Positions 54,044 through 64,000 of a stretch of DNA of 64,000 nucleotides are shown one piece after another; positions within the stretch are counted from its first letter, which is position 1; each line of letters begins with the position of its first letter. Position numbers and translations under genes: made by a program. The notes beneath the pieces were generated by a model, which did no database searches, was not told the DNA's origin, and worked only from the letters and a program-made list of their open reading frames with translations. This stretch comes from Nonomuraea sp. PA05 (lineage in GTDB: Bacteria; Actinomycetota; Actinomycetes; Streptosporangiales; Streptosporangiaceae): the NCBI RefSeq assembly GCF_008086045.1, contig NZ_VSEY01000006.1, forward strand, positions 124,001 to 188,000, in the 5' to 3' direction.

Positions 54044-54918
54044 TGCTGAAGCTCCACGACGTCACCAAGCAGTTCCGGGTCGGCGCCTTCGGCGGCGGAC
54101 GCGTCACGGCCGTCGAGGGCGTGAGCTTCGAGGTCGTGCCCGGCGAGGTCGTCTCGCTGATCGGCGAGAGCGGCAGCGGCAAGAGCACGATCGGCCGGAT
54201 GATCCTCGGCCTGAACCCGGTCACCAGCGGCTCGATCACCTTCGACGGCCTGCCGGTGGCGGCGGGCAAGGAGTACTACCGCCGCGTCCAGGGCATCTTC
54301 CAGGACCCGTTCAGCTCCTTCAACCCCGTGTTCAAGGCCGACCGGGTGTTCGCCATGATCAAGGAGGCGTACTACCCGGCCACACCGGCGCCCGAGTGGG
54401 CGGATCGGGTCGGCACGGCCCTGCGCGACGTGCGGCTCAACCCCGACCAGGTGCTCGGCAAGTACCCCCACCAGCTCAGCGGCGGCCAGCTCCAGCGCCT
54501 GCTCATCGCCCGCGCGCTGCTGCTGGACATCAAGCTGCTGGTCGCCGACGAGATCACCAGCATGCTCGACGCCTCCACCCGCATCGACGTGCTGAACCTG
54601 CTCGCCGAGCTGAAGACGCGCGGCCTGAGCGTGCTCTACATCACCCACGACCTGTCGCTGGGCAACTACCTCGCCGAGCGCACGGTGGTGCTGCGCAAGG
54701 GCGGCGTGGTGGAGATGGGGCCCACCGAGCAGGTGTTCGGCGATCCGCTGCACCCGTACACGCGCGAGCTGCTGGCGGCCGTGCCGCGCCTGCACGAGGC
54801 CTGGGACGACGCCGTGCCCGTGGAGACGTGCCTGTACCACCGGCGAGGCGGTTCGGGCGGCCTGTACGAGGCCGCGCCCGGCCATCTCGTCGCGTGCGCC
54901 CGGCTAGAGACCTGTTAG
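54043..54918 (+). CDS. ABC ATPase, DppF type
   Basis: This 291-residue ATPase has Walker A GESGSGKST, signature LSGGQLQR, Walker B ADEITSMLD (again without the usual proline) and H-loop YITHDLS. It forms the heterodimer with the DppD-type subunit. The C-terminus ends in a cysteine-containing tail, shorter than usual. The start is ATG within TGATG. Confidence 0.91.
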   Translation: MLKLHDVTKQFRVGAFGGGRVTAVEGVSFEVVPGEVVSLIGESGSGKSTIGRMILGLNPVTSGSITFDGLPVAAGKEYYRRVQGIFQDPFSSFNPVFKADRVFAMIKEAYYPATPAPEWADRVGTALRDVRLNPDQVLGKYPHQLSGGQLQRLLIARALLLDIKLLVADEITSMLDASTRIDVLNLLAELKTRGLSVLYITHDLSLGNYLAERTVVLRKGGVVEMGPTEQVFGDPLHPYTRELLAAVPRLHEAWDDAVPVETCLYHRRGGSGGLYEAAPGHLVACARLETC

Positions 54919-54927
54919 GAGAGCTTC

Positions 54928-57264
54928 TTGAAGTACCGTCCGCTGCACAGCGGCTGGACCCTGTCGTCGAAGGACCTCGGGGAGATCCCCGCGAGCGTGC
55001 CCGGCTGCGTGCACACCGACCTGCTGGCGGCCGGCGCGATCGACGACCCTTACCTGGACGACAACGAGCACCGGCTGGCCTGGATCGGCCGTACGGAATG
55101 GACCTACCGGACGGAGTTCACCTGGTCGCCTGACGAGCACGAGCGCACGGACCTGGTCTGCGACGGCCTCGACACGGTCGCGGCGATCACGCTGAACGGC
55201 GTCCTGGTCGGCGAGACCGCCAACCAGCACCGCTCCTACCGCTTCCCCGTCCGCCACCTGCTGCGCGAGGGCGGCAACGAGCTGGTCGTGCGCTTCTCCC
55301 CGGCCTACGAGTACGCCGAGGCGCGGCGGGCGGCGCTGGGGGAGCGGCCCGGCGCCTACGACGAGCCGTACCCGTTCATCCGCAAGATGGCCTGCAACTT
55401 CGGCTGGGACTGGGGCCCCACCCTGGTGACGGCGGGCATCTGGCGGCCGATCGGGCTGGCGAGCTGGTCGGGCGCCCGGCTGGCCGAGGTGCGCCCGCTC
55501 GCCCGCGCCGACGGCACGGTGCGGGTGCACGTACGGGTGGATCGGGCGACCGAGGAGCCTGTCACGGTGACCGTCGGGGGCGTCACCGTCGAGCACCGGC
55601 TGGAGGGGTACGCGGGCGTGGTGGAGCTGCTCGTGCCCGAGCCCGAGCTGTGGTGGCCGCGCGGCCACGGCGAGCAGCCGCTGTACGACCTGACCGTCCG
55701 CCTCGGGGAGCAGGAGTGGCGCGGCAGGATCGGATTCAGGGACGTCGAGCTGGACCGCGAGGCGTTCAAGCTGGTGATCAACGGCGAGCCGGTGTTCGTC
55801 AGGGGCGTCAACTGGATCCCCGACGACTGCTTCCCCAGCCGCGTCACCCGCGAGCGACTGGCCGAGCGGTTCGCGCAGGCCACCGCCGCCGGGGTGAACC
55901 TGCTGCGGGTGTGGGGCGGCGGCCTGTACGAGTCGGCGGACTTCTACTCCCTGGCCGACGAGCTGGGCCTGCTGGTGTGGCAGGACTTCCCGTTCGCCTG
56001 CGCCGCCTACCCGGAGGAGGAGCCGCTGCGCTCCGAGGTCGAGGCCGAGGCCAGGCAGCAGGTCGCCAGGCTGGCCGCGCACCCCAGCCTGGTGTTGTGG
56101 TGCGGCAACAACGAGAATCTGGAGGGGCACGCCGACTGGGGCTGGCAGGAGAAGCTGGCGGGCCGGAGCTGGGGCGCCGGCTTCTACCACGACCTGCTGC
56201 CCTCCATCGTGGCCGAGCTGGACCCTGCCCGCCCGTACTGGCCGGGCAGCCCCTACTCGGGCGCGCCCGACCTGCCCCCGAACGACCCGGCGCGCGGCAC
56301 GATCCACATCTGGGACGTCTGGAACCGCGAGGACTACCACCGCTACGCCGCCTACCGGCCGCGGTTCGTGGCCGAGTTCGGCTTCCAGGGGCCGCCCGCC
56401 TACGCCACGCTGCGCCGCGCCTCCTCCGACGAGCCCCTCACGCCCGCCTCCTCCCACCAGAAGGCCGCGGACGGGCAGGCCAAGCTGCTGCGCGGCCTCG
56501 GCGACCACCTGCCGCCGCCGGAGACGTTCGACGACTGGCACTACCTCACCCAGCTCAACCAGGCCCGCGCGATGACGTTCGGCATCGAGCGGTTCCGCGC
56601 GCTCATGCCGCACTGCATGGGCACGATCGTCTGGCAGCTCAACGACTGCTGGCCGGTCACGTCCTGGTCGGCGATCGACGGCGACGGGCGGCGCAAGCCC
56701 CTCTGGTACGCGCTGCGCCGCGTCTACGCCGACCGGCTGATCACCATCCAGGACGGCGAGGCGGCCCTGGTCAACGACACCGGCGAGCCCTGGTCGGGCG
56801 AGCTGTGCCTGGAACGCCGCGGCCTCGACGGCCGGCCGCTGGCCAAGGAGGTCGTCGCCGTGTACGCCGCGCCGAGGTCGGTGCTCAGGGTGGCGCTCCC
56901 GCCGTCGGTGGCCACCCCCGACGACCCCGCCCGCGAGCTGCTCACGGCCCGGCTGGACGGGGCAGGCGCCGTGCACTGCTACACCGAGGACACCGCCGTG
57001 GCCTACCCGCCGGCCGCCTACGACGCGCACGCCGAGCGCTCGGCAGGCGGCTACCGGGTGACGGTCACCGCGTCGAGCGTGCTGCGCGAGCTGGCGCTGT
57101 TCCCCGACCGGCTCGACCCCGCGGCCAGTGTGGACGAGCAGCTCGTCACGCTGCTGCCGGGGGAGAGCGCCGTGTTCGAGGTGAGCACCGGCCGTGAGCT
57201 GGACCCCGGCGAGCTGACCCGCTTCCCCGTCCTGAGATGCCTCAACGAGGAGGTCAGACCCTGA
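54928..57264 (+). CDS. GH2 beta-mannosidase
   Basis: This 778-residue GH2 enzyme removes terminal beta-mannose from imported oligosaccharides. It has an N-terminal sugar-binding domain (1-170, KMACNFGWDWGPTLVTAGIW), an immunoglobulin-like domain and a barrel with acid/base Glu396 in CGNNEN and nucleophile Glu483 in VAEFGFQG. No signal peptide is present, so it is cytoplasmic, fitting import by the upstream transporter. The TTG start has GGAGAG upstream. The CebR box upstream of the operon suggests induction by mannan or cellulose breakdown products. Confidence 0.9.
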   Translation: MKYRPLHSGWTLSSKDLGEIPASVPGCVHTDLLAAGAIDDPYLDDNEHRLAWIGRTEWTYRTEFTWSPDEHERTDLVCDGLDTVAAITLNGVLVGETANQHRSYRFPVRHLLREGGNELVVRFSPAYEYAEARRAALGERPGAYDEPYPFIRKMACNFGWDWGPTLVTAGIWRPIGLASWSGARLAEVRPLARADGTVRVHVRVDRATEEPVTVTVGGVTVEHRLEGYAGVVELLVPEPELWWPRGHGEQPLYDLTVRLGEQEWRGRIGFRDVELDREAFKLVINGEPVFVRGVNWIPDDCFPSRVTRERLAERFAQATAAGVNLLRVWGGGLYESADFYSLADELGLLVWQDFPFACAAYPEEEPLRSEVEAEARQQVARLAAHPSLVLWCGNNENLEGHADWGWQEKLAGRSWGAGFYHDLLPSIVAELDPARPYWPGSPYSGAPDLPPNDPARGTIHIWDVWNREDYHRYAAYRPRFVAEFGFQGPPAYATLRRASSDEPLTPASSHQKAADGQAKLLRGLGDHLPPPETFDDWHYLTQLNQARAMTFGIERFRALMPHCMGTIVWQLNDCWPVTSWSAIDGDGRRKPLWYALRRVYADRLITIQDGEAALVNDTGEPWSGELCLERRGLDGRPLAKEVVAVYAAPRSVLRVALPPSVATPDDPARELLTARLDGAGAVHCYTEDTAVAYPPAAYDAHAERSAGGYRVTVTASSVLRELALFPDRLDPAASVDEQLVTLLPGESAVFEVSTGRELDPGELTRFPVLRCLNEEVRP

Positions 57265-57934
57265 ACTCCTCGGTGCGGTGCGCGTAGGCGGGCAGCGCGG
57301 CCCGCATCCCGTCGGTGATCACCGGCGGCGGTAGGGGGACGACCTCGCGCTCGTGGAAGTCGCGTACGTCCTCGCCCTCGCCGAACAGGGCGCTGACCGC
57401 GTCCAGGCAGGGCTCGACGACGTCGCGGTCGGTGATCCGCCGGCCGCCGCTGCCGCCGCCGTACTCGTCGTACAGAACCTCGTACATCAGGGCAGGGGAG
57501 AAGATCACCAGCTCCGGCAGGGGTTCGAGGCCGGCGACGCGCTCGGCGGGCAGCACCCGGCAGGGGGAGCCCGCCGAGGCGCGGACGGCCAGGATGTGCA
57601 TCTCCCACTGCAGGTAGGGGGTGATGGGCGACTCGGCCACCCGTAAGCGTCTGACGGGCTGGCGGCGGCGGAAGTAGTCGGTCAGCGGCCCGGCCATGGC
57701 GTGGATGAGGGCCAGCGACCGCTCCCACTCGCCGTCCATCATGGCCCGCCAGCTCGCCACGTCGGGCTCGTAGAAGGTCTGCGCGCGCTCCAGCTTCCAC
57801 ATCGGCTCGGTGCAGGCCTCGTGGTCGCGGTCGAACCCGGCTTGGTACTCCGGCACGTCCATGACCTCGCCGCCGGCGCCCGCGACGGCGGCGAACGGAT
57901 TCGTGAGACGGACCGGAGTGCCCTGCTCGGTCAT
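57254..57934 (-). CDS. DUF6879-like protein
   Basis: This 226-residue cytosolic protein has WKLERAQTFYEPDVASW, RRLRVAESPITPYLQWEMH and a C-terminal ITDRDVVEPCLDAVSALF, a pattern close to actinobacterial DUF6879 proteins, often found near kinases or toxin loci. Function is unknown. ATG 57934 has AAAGGGAAA upstream. It overlaps the beta-mannosidase 3' end by 11 bp (convergent). Confidence 0.55.
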   Translation of the reverse strand: MTEQGTPVRLTNPFAAVAGAGGEVMDVPEYQAGFDRDHEACTEPMWKLERAQTFYEPDVASWRAMMDGEWERSLALIHAMAGPLTDYFRRRQPVRRLRVAESPITPYLQWEMHILAVRASAGSPCRVLPAERVAGLEPLPELVIFSPALMYEVLYDEYGGGSGGRRITDRDVVEPCLDAVSALFGEGEDVRDFHEREVVPLPPPVITDGMRAALPAYAHRTEEFRV

Positions 57935-58024
57935 GCGCGTTTCCCTTTCGCGTCGAAGGCCCGCCCAGATCATCAGTGGAGCCCTTGACCGGGTCAAGGC
58001 CCAAAAACGATCAGGGCGAGGCCC

Positions 58025-58603
58025 TCAGCGGCGATAGTGGAGACGCCGGTGCACCAGGCTGAACACCATCACGCCCAGCCACACCACGAACAGCACCTTG
58101 AAGACTCCGAACCCGCCCGCGATCAGCCCGATCACCATGAGCGCGGCCAGGGCGGGCAGCAGCGGGTGCGGCCCGCGCCGGCCCCTTCTGGCCATCCACG
58201 CGGCCCGGTGCATCTCGCGCTGCGCGTGCCACTGGGCCCGCTGCCCGTGGCGCATCGCCTGCATCTGCGCCCGGTGGGCGTGCATGGCGGCGTGCCAGTC
58301 GCCCATCCCGTGCGGCCCGTGCGGCCCGTACGGCGCGGGCGGCTCGGGCGGCTCGGGGTAGGCCGGCTGCTGGCCAGGGAGGTCGGCCGTCACCTGCGCG
58401 AGGTCGCGGGCCGTCTTGGCGGCCAGCGCGGTGTCGAGGCGCTCGTCGAGCTCCTCGTGGGTCAGGCGGCCCTGCGCGAAGTGCTCGCGCAGGGCGGCCA
58501 TCGTCTGCTCGCGCTCGGCGTCGCCGATGCGGAGATCGTTGCGGTCCATTCCAGGCTCCTCGCTCTCCCCGAACCGGCGGCTGTCCGGTGCGACGCCGGC
58601 CAT
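58025..58603 (-). CDS. DUF1707 (SHOCT-like) membrane protein
   Basis: This 192-residue protein carries the DUF1707 motif DLRIGDAEREQTMAALREHFAQ and LTHEELDERLDTALAAKT, a His/Met/Gln-rich middle segment (about 115-150) and one or two C-terminal helices. ATG 58603 has GAGGAG 8 bp upstream, and this site lies at the end of the PadR gene; ATG 58549 is the family-style alternative. It is probably cotranscribed with and repressed by the PadR gene. Function is unknown. Confidence 0.82.
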   Translation of the reverse strand: MAGVAPDSRRFGESEEPGMDRNDLRIGDAEREQTMAALREHFAQGRLTHEELDERLDTALAAKTARDLAQVTADLPGQQPAYPEPPEPPAPYGPHGPHGMGDWHAAMHAHRAQMQAMRHGQRAQWHAQREMHRAAWMARRGRRGPHPLLPALAALMVIGLIAGGFGVFKVLFVVWLGVMVFSLVHRRLHYRR

Positions 58604-58607
58604 GTTG

Positions 58608-59354
58608 CTACTCCTCGCCCGGTTCGTCGCCGTCGGCCAGGATCTGGTACAGCTTGCGCCGGGTCTCAACCAGAGTCTTACGCGCTTCGCGGATTTGTGC
58701 GTCGTTCCCGGTTTGGAGAACCTGCATCATGGCGAACGCGGACTGCCGGGCGATGTGCCAGAGATCGGCGGTGTTGTCGTCGATGTCGGGCCGCATCTCG
58801 TCCCAGGGGGCGCGGACCTCGTCGGCGTGTGCCTCGATGTAGTTGCGGCCCTCCTCGGTGAGGCGGAAGGTCTTGCGGCCCTCGTTCTCCTCCGAGATCA
58901 CCAGGCCCTCGTCGGTGAGCTGCTGCAGCGCCGGGTAGACGGCCCCCGGGCTGGGCTTCCAGCCGCCCTCGCTGCGCGAGGCGATCTCCTGGATGATCTG
59001 GTAGCCGTTGCGCGGCTCCTCCGACAGCAGGGCCAGGATGGCGGCGCGCACGTCGCCCCGCTTGGCCTTGCGGGCGCGCCCGCCCCAGCCGCGGTGGCCG
59101 CCGCCCCACGGCCCGCCCGGGCCGCCGAACGGGCCGCCGCGCCCGAAGCCGAACGGGAACGGGCCCGGCCCGCCCCGCCTGCCTCGATGTCGCCGGTCGT
59201 GCGGCCCGCTCCGATCGCCTCCGCGACCGCCGCGTCCGAACTGCTCGCCCACCTGGTCGAAGGCGTCGCTCATGGCGTGGAGCGTCTCGCGCAGTGCGCG
59301 CTTGTACTCGTGTGCGCCGGGCCAGGGCCCGCTCGCTGCGAAGTTGTGCGTCAT
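58608..59354 (-). CDS. PadR family regulator with Gly-rich N-terminal extension
   Basis: This 248-residue regulator has an N-terminal helical part, a Gly/Arg/Pro-rich linker (about 40-95), a PadR winged helix (GDVRAAILALLSEEPRNGYQ, then PSPGAVYPALQQLTDEGLV) and a C-terminal coiled helix. The start is ATG 59354 with AGGAGG 7 bp upstream; a longer frame to 59624 crosses a hairpin and was rejected. Its promoter carries ATATATCGGT, the same core as upstream of the PadR gene at 15881. Confidence 0.9.
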   Translation of the reverse strand: MTHNFAASGPWPGAHEYKRALRETLHAMSDAFDQVGEQFGRGGRGGDRSGPHDRRHRGRRGGPGPFPFGFGRGGPFGGPGGPWGGGHRGWGGRARKAKRGDVRAAILALLSEEPRNGYQIIQEIASRSEGGWKPSPGAVYPALQQLTDEGLVISEENEGRKTFRLTEEGRNYIEAHADEVRAPWDEMRPDIDDNTADLWHIARQSAFAMMQVLQTGNDAQIREARKTLVETRRKLYQILADGDEPGEE

Positions 59355-59397
59355 CAGATGTCCTCCTATATCGCGATCTGTTCTCGATGCGTCAAAG

Positions 59398-59407
59398 ATA
59401 TATCGGT
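59398..59407. promoter_or_regulatory. Putative PadR operator core
   Basis: ATATATCGGT is shared with 15868-15877 upstream of the other PadR gene and lies 43 bp before this PadR start, where autorepression would be expected. Confidence 0.5.
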
Positions 59408-59502
59408 AGTGTGTCGTTAGCAAGCTCGGCCGAGGAGTGAGCCAGATCACGAAAAAGTTGCGGAATCCGGGAACAGGATTGGCAGGGGGGTCGTTATCTA
59501 GA

Positions 59503-59569
59503 GCAGACGAGGTCGTTCCGCGTCGGCAGGGCTGGGGGGTGCTGTCGCCGCGGAGACGACCTCGTCTGC
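59503..59569. repeat. 67-bp long inverted repeat
   Basis: GCAGACGAGGTCGT and its perfect complement enclose 39 bp that can also pair (CCGCG...CGCGG and CAG...CTG). This would give an almost continuous long stem. It lies between divergent genes, so simple termination is not obviously its role. Confidence 0.65.
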
Positions 59570-59665
59570 GTTTGCGGGTACTTCGGGTTCCTGCCGGGGC
59601 CACATCCCTGTGACCTCCCGGCACGCCTCGCGCGTAAAGAGAATCTTTGCCGTACAGTCCCGATC

Positions 59666-60394
59666 ATGATGGGGCATACGCACGCGATGACGGGGGCCAT
59701 CGCCTGGCTGGGGCTCGCTCCCCCGCTGGCGGCACTGCCGCTGCTGAACGAGTCCTCCCGCTTCATCGAGACGGGGATCATGGCCACCGCGCTCAGCCCC
59801 GCCGAGCTGATCGCCGGGGCGATCATCTGCGCGGGCGCCGCGATGCTGCCCGACCTCGACCATCCCAGCGCGACGATCGCGCAGACGTTCGGGCCGCTCA
59901 CCTGGGGGCTCAGCAAGATCGTCGCGTGGATCAGCGGCGGGCACCGCGGGGCGACGCACTCGCTGGCGTTCGCGGTGGCGCTCGGGTTCGGGGCGCACTG
60001 GCTGGCGAGCACCTATCCGATCGGCCGCGACATCATGGTCGTGCTGCTCATCGGCCTCGCGCTGCGGGCCATCGGCGTCGGCATCCCGGGCAACAAGATC
60101 GGCTCCATCCTGATCAACATCGGCATGACCGCGGGGCTGTACGCCGTCTTCATGTCGCTGGGAGTCGGCTATGCCTGGCTGGGGCTGGCGGTCGGGGTCG
60201 GCTGCCTCATCCACGTGGTGGGCGACTGCATGACCGAGCGGGGGTGCCCGGTGTTGTGGCCGCTGGGGGCCAAGTTCGTGCTGCCGTGGAAGATCGGCAT
60301 CAAGACGGGCAGGAAGTTCGAGCAGAAGATCCTGGCGCCGCTCCTGTCGGTGGCGATCATCGGGCTGCTGTTCTGGCGGCTGGCGCCGGTTTAA
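59666..60394 (+). CDS. YdjM-like membrane-bound metal-dependent hydrolase (DUF457)
   Basis: This 242-residue protein has six or so helices and the conserved polar residues of the family: GHTHAMTG at the start, LPDLDHPSAT, HRGATHS and HVVGDCMTERG. These histidines and aspartates resemble a metal-binding site in the membrane. E. coli YdjM is LexA-regulated; no LexA box was seen here. It ends right before the acn regulatory region. Confidence 0.85.
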   Translation: MMGHTHAMTGAIAWLGLAPPLAALPLLNESSRFIETGIMATALSPAELIAGAIICAGAAMLPDLDHPSATIAQTFGPLTWGLSKIVAWISGGHRGATHSLAFAVALGFGAHWLASTYPIGRDIMVVLLIGLALRAIGVGIPGNKIGSILINIGMTAGLYAVFMSLGVGYAWLGLAVGVGCLIHVVGDCMTERGCPVLWPLGAKFVLPWKIGIKTGRKFEQKILAPLLSVAIIGLLFWRLAPV

Positions 60395-60436
60395 CTTGAT
60401 GTCGAGATATTCTGGGGATATCTTGACGTCGAGACA
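60395..60436. promoter_or_regulatory. Paired 15-bp sites upstream of acnA
   Basis: CTTGATGTCGAGATA (60395-60409) and CTTGACGTCGAGACA (60422-60436) are direct copies with two differences, 27 bp apart. Each is a near palindrome (TCTTGACGTCGAGA). The spacing suggests two regulator dimers. I recall similar motifs before actinomycete central-metabolism genes but cannot name the regulator with confidence. Confidence 0.65.
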
Positions 60437-60456
60437 ACCTGTCGCCGGGCCAGGTG

Positions 60457-60472
60457 GTTAGGGTTACCTAAC
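60457..60472. promoter_or_regulatory. Iron-box-like palindrome upstream of acnA
   Basis: GTTAGG-GTTA-CCTAAC fits the inner half of the DtxR/IdeR consensus (TTAGGCTAACCTAA) at 12 of 14 positions; over the whole 19-bp box about 14 of 19 agree. Iron control of aconitase would make sense. The site is a candidate only. Confidence 0.45.
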
Positions 60473-60540
60473 GTGCTGGCTGCTTCCGTAGTGCGGCAGG
60501 ATTCTGTCTGAACACCTGTCTATGGAGGAGGCGAATCACC

Positions 60541-63273
<2,733 letters not shown>

Positions 63274-63291
63274 GGCAGGTCTTCCCGTGAC

Positions 63292-63316
63292 CCCGCCCGG
63301 TCATGAGCCGGGCGGG
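63292..63316. terminator. acnA terminator
   Basis: CCCGCCCGG-TCATGAG-CCGGGCGGG is a perfect 9-bp stem 19 bp after the acnA stop. Confidence 0.8.
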
Positions 63317-63378
63317 AGCATGGGGGTTGGGGCGCGATCCTCACGCGCCCCGCATCGGGGGAACCACCCGACACCAGA

Positions 63379-63414
63379 GAGCCGCCCCGCGGGACACCCC
63401 CCGCGAGGCGGCTC
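63379..63414. terminator. Terminator of the LuxR-type gene
   Basis: GAGCCGCC/GGCGGCTC and an inner CGCGGG/CCCGCG stem with one bulge form a strong hairpin downstream of the minus-strand regulator stop. Confidence 0.7.
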
Positions 63415-63431
63415 TTGCTTCTTTCGGCGGA

Positions 63432-64000
63432 CTAGCCCGCGAACAACAGGGCGACCAGCTCGCCCCGGCTGGAGATGCCCGCCTTGCCGAAGACGGCCTT
63501 GAGGTGGCCCCTGACCGTGTGCGGCGAGATGAACAGCGTCTCGGAGATCTCCGCGGTGGCCAGCCCCTGCGCCACGAGCCGGGCGATCTCGAACTCGCGC
63601 GCCGTCAGACCGTACGACTGGGCGACGATCAGCGCCAGGTCGGCGGGTGCGGCGGGCTCGATGACCAGCACGACGGGGCCCGGCCGCCCGCCGGAGCCGC
63701 TCAGGCACGAGGCCCGGCACGTCAGCCACCGCCCGTTCCTGGCCCGCAACCGGATGCGGGCATTGCCGCGGTCGCGGCCCTGGGCGACGGCCCGCGCCTG
63801 GAGCGCCGTGCCGATCAGCCAGATGGGCAGGCTCAGGCCGAGAGCCGAGGGCGTGGACGGGCCGTCCGGCAGTGACGCGAGATGGGCGCGGGCCTCCTCG
63901 TTGATCGACGTGGCCTCGCCGTTCTCGTCGAACAGCAGCAGGCCGGGCGCCGAGCCGCCGCCCCCGCTGTCCGGCGCGTGCGGGGTTGCGAAGCGACGCA
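63432..64000 (-). CDS. LuxR-family HTH regulator, 5' end cut by the window
   Basis: The visible 189 C-terminal residues are open to the right edge. They comprise a PAS/GAF-like segment (GLLLFDENGEATSINEEARA, RLRARNGRWLTCRASCL), then a LuxR HTH with LTAREFEIARLVAQGLATAE and ISPHTVRGHLKAVFGKAGIS. A short ATG frame starting at 63749 is only an internal fragment. The N-terminal sensory part lies outside the window. It is convergent with acnA. Confidence 0.85.
   Translation of the reverse strand, partial: RRFATPHAPDSGGGGSAPGLLLFDENGEATSINEEARAHLASLPDGPSTPSALGLSLPIWLIGTALQARAVAQGRDRGNARIRLRARNGRWLTCRASCLSGSGGRPGPVVLVIEPAAPADLALIVAQSYGLTAREFEIARLVAQGLATAEISETLFISPHTVRGHLKAVFGKAGISSRGELVALLFAG

Larger units (their letters stand above)
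59355..59665. other. Intergenic region between PadR and YdjM-like genes
   Basis: This 311-bp divergent spacer contains the PadR core box (59398-59407), ATATCGCGAT at 59368-59377 and a long inverted repeat (59503-59569). I see no gene in it. Confidence 0.55.

Noticed and set aside
59355..59624. Longer N-terminus for the second PadR regulator
   Set aside because: It would translate the PadR promoter and the long inverted repeat; ATG 59354 follows a perfect AGGAGG.

Overview
The window is about 70% GC, gene-dense and uses many GTG/TTG starts. Its gene content fits a filamentous actinomycete of the Streptosporangiaceae type (Nonomuraea-like). Markers include the actinobacterial dut-DUF3710-OB-fold-DUF3159 block, paired TrkA/Ceo proteins, an actinobacterial-type ValRS, PadR and XRE regulators, F420-type oxidoreductases and a CebR-type operator. 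The family assignment is inferred from style and synteny, not from a marker-gene search.

Layout. 1-13.6 kb is mostly core: a truncated FAD monooxygenase, trehalose-phosphate synthase, valS, an ArsR/MFS pair with a palindromic operator, a secreted DUF6351 protein, an AI-2E permease, a thioesterase and dut-DUF3710-OB-DUF3159. 13.6-26 kb is accessory and scarred. It holds a HAD phosphatase/HerA-like ATPase fusion, a PadR pair, an IS5/IS427-type element with a likely passenger gene, a frameshifted aroA with an internal minisatellite, a decayed transposase, a truncated XRE regulator, two tandem serine hydrolases (one fused to a helper domain) and about 1 kb with no convincing gene. 26-32.5 kb is the conserved TrmA-type methyltransferase / APC permease / two TrkA-protein block. 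It is bracketed by two near-identical, structured ~115-bp repeats in inverted orientation, and it lies in the opposite orientation to the layout I remember from Mycobacterium tuberculosis.

32.5-49 kb carries a toxin-antitoxin pair, an AAA ATPase, a secreted CAP protein, an EEP nuclease-fold protein, mug, a sugar porter, the hen1-pnkp RNA-repair operon (with a 17-bp minisatellite just upstream), an LLM oxidoreductase, a degenerate GH18-like protein and a three-gene two-component operon. In that operon the second kinase has lost its phospho-accepting histidine. Two small secreted proteins follow.

49-57.3 kb is one sugar operon: lipoprotein binding protein, two Dpp-type permeases, two ATPases and a GH2 beta-mannosidase, behind a perfect CebR/LacI-type operator. 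57.3-64 kb has a DUF6879-like protein, a PadR/DUF1707 pair, a YdjM-like membrane hydrolase, aconitase with a compound regulatory region and a truncated LuxR regulator. I saw no tRNA, rRNA, CRISPR array or phage module.
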